Positions 41,436 to 45,803 of a DNA stretch of 45,803 bases are shown here, in pieces. Source of the stretch: JBMSHD01 sp049416425. GTDB lineage: Bacteria > Pseudomonadota > Gammaproteobacteria > Francisellales > Francisellaceae. The position numbers and the translations under genes are program-made. Each line of letters begins with the position of its first letter. Within the stretch, counting starts at the first letter, position 1. The notes beneath the pieces are model-generated. The model had not been told where the DNA came from. It was given only the letters and a program-made list of their open reading frames with translations, and did not search any database. The stretch covers positions 1-45,803 of the forward strand of contig JBMSHD010000002.1 of NCBI GenBank assembly GCA_049416425.1, read 5' to 3'.

Positions 41436-43211
41436 TTAACTCAGCAAGTCTTTCGGAAATATCTTAACGCCCAAAAACTCGGCGTCTTTGATGATTTTGG
41501 CGTCGTTGAAATCAGATGTTGCCAGGATGGAACGATCGGCGAGCTTTAATTGAGAGATGATAGCGAGGCCTTTTCGTGGTTCATCTCCCAGGTGATAATC
41601 GATGATAAAGAAGGTATTTTCTCTGCTGTTTTCTTTGATATGGTCGATAAGAGCCTGACTGTGATGGAAATGTTTAAGAGTGAGGGCGACTTCCCTAAAA
41701 TAGTATCGCCAGGCTTCATGCAGGCATTTTTGGTCATCAAGAATGCAAATGCTCATGTTTGGAGTCGCGTTTTTGTGACAATAATCATCGATTCTTTTGA
41801 AAACATCCAGGCAATAGGAATGGTCTTGCTCGCTCAAAACAGGGAGCGAGAGGGTGACGGTTGTGCCTTTTTTGTGGCTTGATTCTACCGTGATATCACC
41901 ACCGATGGCTTGGATTTCGGTTTTGGCATACGATAATCCCAGTCCTTGTCCTGTAAATTTGTCAATGCTTGTGCCGTAATCGAAGACTTTATTGATATGT
42001 TGAGGTTTGATGCCTTTTCCCTGATCTTTGATGGTGATGATAGCCCTGGCTCTCCCATCCTTTCTCAGTTCAGATTCCTGTGATAGTGTCAGCTCAACAG
42101 TGGCTTTTTTGTTGTCGTAGGATTCAATAGCATTGTTGATGAGATTGGAGAGAATTCTGCCAAAAGTTGTTCTATCGATGGGTGAGACGATTTGAAGAGA
42201 TTGCGCTATAGTGGCATGAGGAGCATATTGGCTAACCCCCTTCCTGATTATTCTAATATCGACTGGCAGGTGTTGAAATTCAATGGTTTTGTTCTCGATG
42301 CATTTTGTGAGGGCGTTTGATAGTAGACAATAATGGGGTTGATTGGTGGCTTTTTTCTTGTCATCTTTGCGGTATTGCGTTCTCAAGGTTTCAATGATGT
42401 GGGAGATGTCCTTCGCCGTGTTAGTGAAAACACGTTTGTGTATATCTGATAGTTCATGAGCTTGCTTGATCGCGATGTTAAGCGCGGCAAGGGGGGAGTT
42501 GATATCATGGGCGACTTGACGGGCGATTTTCTGTTGCGATTCATGTATGCGCATCTGAGCCAGCGTTTCGTGATGTTTTTTTTGAGCTTGCTTATGGTGA
42601 AGAAATTGAGTGTAGATGGTCTGAATTTCGCAGGCTGCATTTCTATCTATCGGCGGAGATGAGTTGACAGATGAGGTTGAGAGTATTTTTTCTATGGGAG
42701 CAATAATTCGGCTGTTGAGCTTTTCTTGCATCCGCATGGCGATAAATACACAGGTCAGAATGGAGAGAATTGATATGGCCACGATAAACAATAACGATAG
42801 ATAAACATTGAAAACATCCGGATACGATGAGACAGTGAAAGCAACCTCAGGCATTTTCAGATCTTCACAGCTTTCAAGGAGTGGTGATAGAGCAAAGATA
42901 GAAGGTATGTCCTTGGCAGGACAGGATTTGATTATTCTGATCTCATGCAATTTAAAGCGATTTTCCAGTGTTTCAATCGTGACCTTGATGGCATTTTGAT
43001 TGTCGATGATAATATCACCAATTAATGACTTTTCGATCAGTGGCAAGATGATATTTTGTCGTTGAAGTTCCTGGGAAAAGGTACGTTGAATGACATTGTA
43101 TGAATAAAAAAGCGTTAGCATCAGAGCGATCAGCGTAATTAGAGAGATTGGGATCAGTACTGTTTGCAGGCAGATGCTGCGAATGGTTTCTGGTTTTTTG
43201 ATCTTCTTCAT
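41436..43211 (-). CDS. Hybrid sensor histidine kinase with C-terminal receiver
   Basis: A 591-residue inner-membrane sensor. One helix at about 13-36, a small periplasmic domain (38-134) with two cysteines (Cys97, Cys115), a second helix (135-160) and a linker with a coiled coil precede the HisKA domain, whose phosphorylated histidine is His235 in VAHDINSPLAALN. The HATPase part has NLINNAIESYD (N-box), DQGKGI (G1) and GQGLGLSYAK (G2). The final 115 residues are a receiver with ILDDQ, Asp538 in FFIIDYHLGD, ATSDF and FPK. The HDIxSPLAAL H-box is common in Legionella kinases. It overlaps the binding-protein gene by 4 nt and ends the operon. Confidence 0.9.
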   Translation of the reverse strand: MKKIKKPETIRSICLQTVLIPISLITLIALMLTLFYSYNVIQRTFSQELQRQNIILPLIEKSLIGDIIIDNQNAIKVTIETLENRFKLHEIRIIKSCPAKDIPSIFALSPLLESCEDLKMPEVAFTVSSYPDVFNVYLSLLFIVAISILSILTCVFIAMRMQEKLNSRIIAPIEKILSTSSVNSSPPIDRNAACEIQTIYTQFLHHKQAQKKHHETLAQMRIHESQQKIARQVAHDINSPLAALNIAIKQAHELSDIHKRVFTNTAKDISHIIETLRTQYRKDDKKKATNQPHYCLLSNALTKCIENKTIEFQHLPVDIRIIRKGVSQYAPHATIAQSLQIVSPIDRTTFGRILSNLINNAIESYDNKKATVELTLSQESELRKDGRARAIITIKDQGKGIKPQHINKVFDYGTSIDKFTGQGLGLSYAKTEIQAIGGDITVESSHKKGTTVTLSLPVLSEQDHSYCLDVFKRIDDYCHKNATPNMSICILDDQKCLHEAWRYYFREVALTLKHFHHSQALIDHIKENSRENTFFIIDYHLGDEPRKGLAIISQLKLADRSILATSDFNDAKIIKDAEFLGVKIFPKDLLS

Positions 43212-44305
43212 TTTGCATATCTGTAAAACTGTAGATGACCGTCAAAAATGCTGTAAATCGCATAAGGTTGATTTATCAAAAAATGATCTTTTGGGTTGTG
43301 CTTTTCATAGATGGCAAATTCAGTGGCTGTTTTTGCCTTTGAGTGGCACAGGTCTGTGGCGAGTATCTCGATATTTCTAACCATGTTGATAATGGAGACA
43401 GGAGGCAGAGAAGTGCTGCTATCATGCAACATCAGCGCTTTTACCAGTGGATCTTTGAGCTTGTCGCTATCATCTTTACCATTTCGTATACTGAGTGCTT
43501 GATGAGGTTTAAGCTTGATGTCATATCCTTGAATATAGCTGAAGCTGTTCTCACCCCATCCATCGCTGCCAATATAGTCGAGCTTTGGAAATGTTGTAGA
43601 GAGATTACCCATTACATAGCCGCTTAGTTGCGAGTAATTGGGCAGAATCAGATAGTCTATGGGATGTCGTTTTAGGCTCTTGATAAGGTGATCAAGATTT
43701 GGGCTGTCTTCGGCAACTTGAAGATAGAAGGCTGGCTTATTGGGCGCTGCTAGCTTGATAAAATCATTGGCAAAGGCGACGCAGGCAGGACAGCGGGCAT
43801 CCACAAATACGGCGTATGAGAAGGGTGAGGCATTATGTGTTAACGTCGTGAACATTTTTTTGGCAAATTGAGAAACCGGCGGATAGGAGGTAAAGATCAG
43901 GCTTTGGCTGTTATAGATTTTTGGATCATTGGCCATGGGCGAGATAATGGGAATATTGGGGATGACTTTTCCACCGACTAAAAGTGCTTTGCTTCTCCTT
44001 GGACCCAAAATTGCCCATACTTTTTGCTTGATAAGCGACAGATAGGTGTCAATAAGGCTTATATCATCATCACCGTCGAAATAGTGGATAATGGGCTTTA
44101 GGTGATAGCCGCAATGTTCGAGTAGCTTATTATTTTTATTGACGGCATATAGAATGGCATTCATGTGTGCAGTTTTATATTTTGCATCTGGTAGAGCTTC
44201 GTCAAAACCAATGTTCACAGTGATCGCATTTGCAGAAATGCTTCTAGATAGCAAAAGTATAAATAATGAAAGAAAGAAACGAAGATATCGTGTGTCGATT
44301 GTCAT
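43208..44305 (-). CDS. Type-1 periplasmic binding protein, likely co-sensor
   Basis: A 365-residue exported protein with a signal peptide (FFLSLFILLLSRSISANA) and the two-lobed fold of branched-chain amino-acid-type binding proteins: VWAILGPRRSKALL, IPIISPMANDP, then FSYAVFVDARCPACVAF and YIGSDGWGENSF. No transporter genes accompany it; it is sandwiched between a regulator and a histidine kinase with ATGA overlaps on both sides, as for LuxP with LuxQ. It is likely the ligand receptor of that kinase. An unusual CPAC pair (Cys172, Cys175) sits where the second lobe begins. Confidence 0.8.
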   Translation of the reverse strand: MTIDTRYLRFFLSLFILLLSRSISANAITVNIGFDEALPDAKYKTAHMNAILYAVNKNNKLLEHCGYHLKPIIHYFDGDDDISLIDTYLSLIKQKVWAILGPRRSKALLVGGKVIPNIPIISPMANDPKIYNSQSLIFTSYPPVSQFAKKMFTTLTHNASPFSYAVFVDARCPACVAFANDFIKLAAPNKPAFYLQVAEDSPNLDHLIKSLKRHPIDYLILPNYSQLSGYVMGNLSTTFPKLDYIGSDGWGENSFSYIQGYDIKLKPHQALSIRNGKDDSDKLKDPLVKALMLHDSSTSLPPVSIINMVRNIEILATDLCHSKAKTATEFAIYEKHNPKDHFLINQPYAIYSIFDGHLQFYRYAK

Positions 44306-44946
44306 TCCTTTGCATTCTCAGGATAATAGACCACATCAATAACATAGATATTGCAAAGATCAAAAATATCGACAGGCAAAAAGCTTTTTTTGCCTTTAAT
44401 TTCGGCGTTGATGGTGGCATTGTTCGCGTTGTGGCTAAGATAGTAAATGGTTTGTTTATTGCCTTCGATAAGACACAGCGTGTTTTTAAGCGTTTGAATC
44501 TGGCTTTTGTTGATCTTGTGTCCGAGGATCAGGCTGCCTTTTTTTAAAAAGGGGCTGTAGTCATTCGACTCGATGCTAATGGGGCACAGTGTATCGAGTC
44601 GATTTCGCAGATACTCGACTTGGCTTGGGTCATTACACAGTTTTTTTTGTTTGGCATTAAGTTGAATATGGCAAGGATCGTGCTCATCGAGAAAGAGAGA
44701 TGGACTGATGATGATGCCCTCAATGGCAAACTTATTAACAAGTTTGTCGGCAACGCGTTCTCCAATTTTCACTTTACCGGCTTCGGTAGCTTTCAGGGTA
44801 CCAACACGGACGATGCCTTCTTTGCAGAAAACATCCTGGGTTTGTTTAACCTGTTTTTTTCTGAGGTACTTCAAGCGCTCGAAGGGTGCGAGCTGTTGCA
44901 ATATTTTGCTCAACTCATCGGCGCTTATGTCATGCAATTTCGACAT
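44302..44946 (-). CDS. Helix-turn-helix regulator with degenerate S24/LexA-like domain
   Basis: A 214-residue cytoplasmic protein. Residues 20-80 form a phage-repressor-type helix-turn-helix: FERLKYLRKKQVKQTQDVFC, GIVRVGTLKATEAGKVKIG and LVNKFAIEGIIIS. Residues 118-205 resemble the S24 peptidase-like domain of LexA/CI repressors, but the SMxP motif reads DYSP in SNDYSPFLKKGSLILG, so the catalytic serine is missing and self-cleavage is unlikely. The start is uncertain: ATG 44946 (chosen) overlaps the receiver gene by 17 nt, an upstream ATG at 44976 by 47 nt; neither has a clear ribosome site. It is the likely DNA-binding output of the module. Confidence 0.75.
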   Translation of the reverse strand: MSKLHDISADELSKILQQLAPFERLKYLRKKQVKQTQDVFCKEGIVRVGTLKATEAGKVKIGERVADKLVNKFAIEGIIISPSLFLDEHDPCHIQLNAKQKKLCNDPSQVEYLRNRLDTLCPISIESNDYSPFLKKGSLILGHKINKSQIQTLKNTLCLIEGNKQTIYYLSHNANNATINAEIKGKKSFLPVDIFDLCNIYVIDVVYYPENAKE

Positions 44947-45664
44947 TTTTGACAAATTCTTTGGTTTGTTGATCATATTTTAATGTATAAATATACTTAT
45001 CATTGCCTAAAATTGCAAGCTCACCCAATGCGGAAGTCGTCAGATAGGCCAGATAATTAATCTGGCTTAGTATTTTTTCTTTGGCTTTTCGATAGTTGCT
45101 GTCTTCCAAAATCGCTGTATAAAGGCTGAATAGTGTTTCTGGATAGGTGGGCTCATCAATCTGCCAGCTCTCCAAATTGCGATGAATAAATGCCAGCAGT
45201 TGTTCACAAGCGTGATCGGCACCTTTGTTGATAAACATGTCGATAATCTCTTCATTGTGCAAATCAACCGCCATCTTGTTATCCAGCTTTCCGGTTAACA
45301 TGGCAATACGGCAGGAGGGGAAATATTCCTTTAGTCGTCTGCTGACCCCAACGCCGTTATCGGCTTGGTTTTCAAGCTCATGATCGATAATGATAATAGG
45401 TGCAAGTTCGCTCAAAGCGATTAGACTGCTTTTGATATAATTCTCATCGGGGTCGTTTTGACGATAAAATTCATGGATTATATCGTTAGCCGAATCAACG
45501 AGGTAGTGATGGTTTTTAACACGGGCTACCATGTCGGTTTGTTGTGAGAAGGGCAGTATGGTTGCCTTGTCGCCGAGGTAGGCTTGCAAATACATCGTCA
45601 TGGTTGTTAGGAAGCCATTATTATCATCAAGAAGTATGATTGTCCTTTTTACGTCTGCCAGCAT
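44930..45664 (-). CDS. Receiver-domain protein with an enlarged domain and unknown C-terminus
   Basis: A 244-residue soluble protein. The acidic pair Asp13-Asp14 (IILLDDNNGFL), the likely phosphorylated Asp94 (PIIIIDHEL), Thr124 (AMLTGKLD) and Lys147 (FINKGAD) form the receiver set. About 80 residues separate the acidic pair from Asp94, twice the usual 40, so an insertion of 30-40 residues sits within the domain. The C-terminal 80-90 residues match no output domain I know and contain no helix-turn-helix. ATG 45664 was chosen because AGAGGATCAAC precedes it. It is the first complete gene of the leftward signalling operon. Confidence 0.82.
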   Translation of the reverse strand: MLADVKRTIILLDDNNGFLTTMTMYLQAYLGDKATILPFSQQTDMVARVKNHHYLVDSANDIIHEFYRQNDPDENYIKSSLIALSELAPIIIIDHELENQADNGVGVSRRLKEYFPSCRIAMLTGKLDNKMAVDLHNEEIIDMFINKGADHACEQLLAFIHRNLESWQIDEPTYPETLFSLYTAILEDSNYRKAKEKILSQINYLAYLTTSALGELAILGNDKYIYTLKYDQQTKEFVKNVEIA

Positions 45665-45733
45665 GTTGATCCTCTGTTTATCTCTGTTTATCATTGCCGA
45701 TGGCTCCTGATATGTGGTGAGCCCTGGTGTATT

Positions 45734-45803
45734 TTAGACTTCAATTTGTACTGAAAACTCCCCATTTTTAATAATTGCCTCTTGAGGCAGTGATTTCAAT
45801 GTA
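45734..45803 (-). CDS. 3' end of a gene entering from the right (partial)
   Basis: On the minus strand an open frame from the window edge gives TLKSLPQEAIIKNGEFSVQIEV and then TAA. It reads like the acidic end of a protein, but 22 residues are too few to identify. If real, it ends 70 nt before the receiver gene and could belong to the same operon. Confidence 0.3.
   Translation of the reverse strand, partial: TLKSLPQEAIIKNGEFSVQIEV

Overview
The window reads as chromosomal DNA of a gammaproteobacterium with moderate G+C (judged by eye, not computed). The gene orders ribD-ribE-ribBA-ribH, yceD-rpmF-plsX-fabH-fabD-fabG-acpP-fabF and coaD-ferredoxin are proteobacterial. Several traits recall Legionellales and related, often host-associated, lineages: a histidine kinase whose H-box reads AHDINSPLAALN, a regulator with a TLKxxExGK helix-turn-helix, many MFS, APC and DMT carriers, and short palindromic dispersed repeats. 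That placement is inference. No rRNA, tRNA, CRISPR array, transposase gene or phage gene was seen.

Layout. 1-3737: riboflavin pathway (ribD, ribE, ribBA, ribH), with a G-rich/C-rich repeat (called R2 here) on both sides of ribD-ribE. 3734-8513: leftward genes for two MFS carriers around mnmG. 8514-11188: htpG between two copies of a second repeat (R1). 11189-17588: leftward fatty-acid/phospholipid operon yceD-rpmF-plsX-fabHDG-acpP-fabF with a good sigma-70 promoter ahead of yceD and an intrinsic terminator between acpP and fabF. 17675-28434: a rightward run with bcp, argR, a thiamine pyrophosphokinase and pgi overlapping one another, then a DMT carrier, a PACE efflux protein, proC, yggT, yggU, comEC, a PlsC-type acyltransferase and a second DMT carrier. 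28562-30184: an A-type Fe-S carrier, sufT, coaD and a ferredoxin. 30197-35248: a secreted DUF3103-like protein, divergent trhA (hemolysin III family), murU, an R1 element and acs. 35252-38503: leftward APC permease and recN. 38755-41178: two unrecognised secreted proteins and a stand-alone B3/B4-domain protein.

The right end (41436-45664, leftward) is the most unusual part. Four translationally overlapping genes encode a soluble receiver-domain protein, a helix-turn-helix protein with a degenerate S24/LexA-like domain, an exported type-1 periplasmic binding protein, and a membrane histidine kinase with its own C-terminal receiver. The simplest reading is a complete sensory circuit: periplasmic ligand receptor, kinase, receiver, DNA-binding output. 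It resembles LuxP-LuxQ and TorT-TorS in logic but has a different output module, and I do not recognise it as a named system.

R1 occurs four times (8581-8752, 10856-11023, 32908-33257, 41196-41428). It has imperfect 25-bp terminal inverted repeats and an internal hairpin, carries no ORF, and often starts right at a stop codon, so it looks like a MITE-type non-autonomous element.
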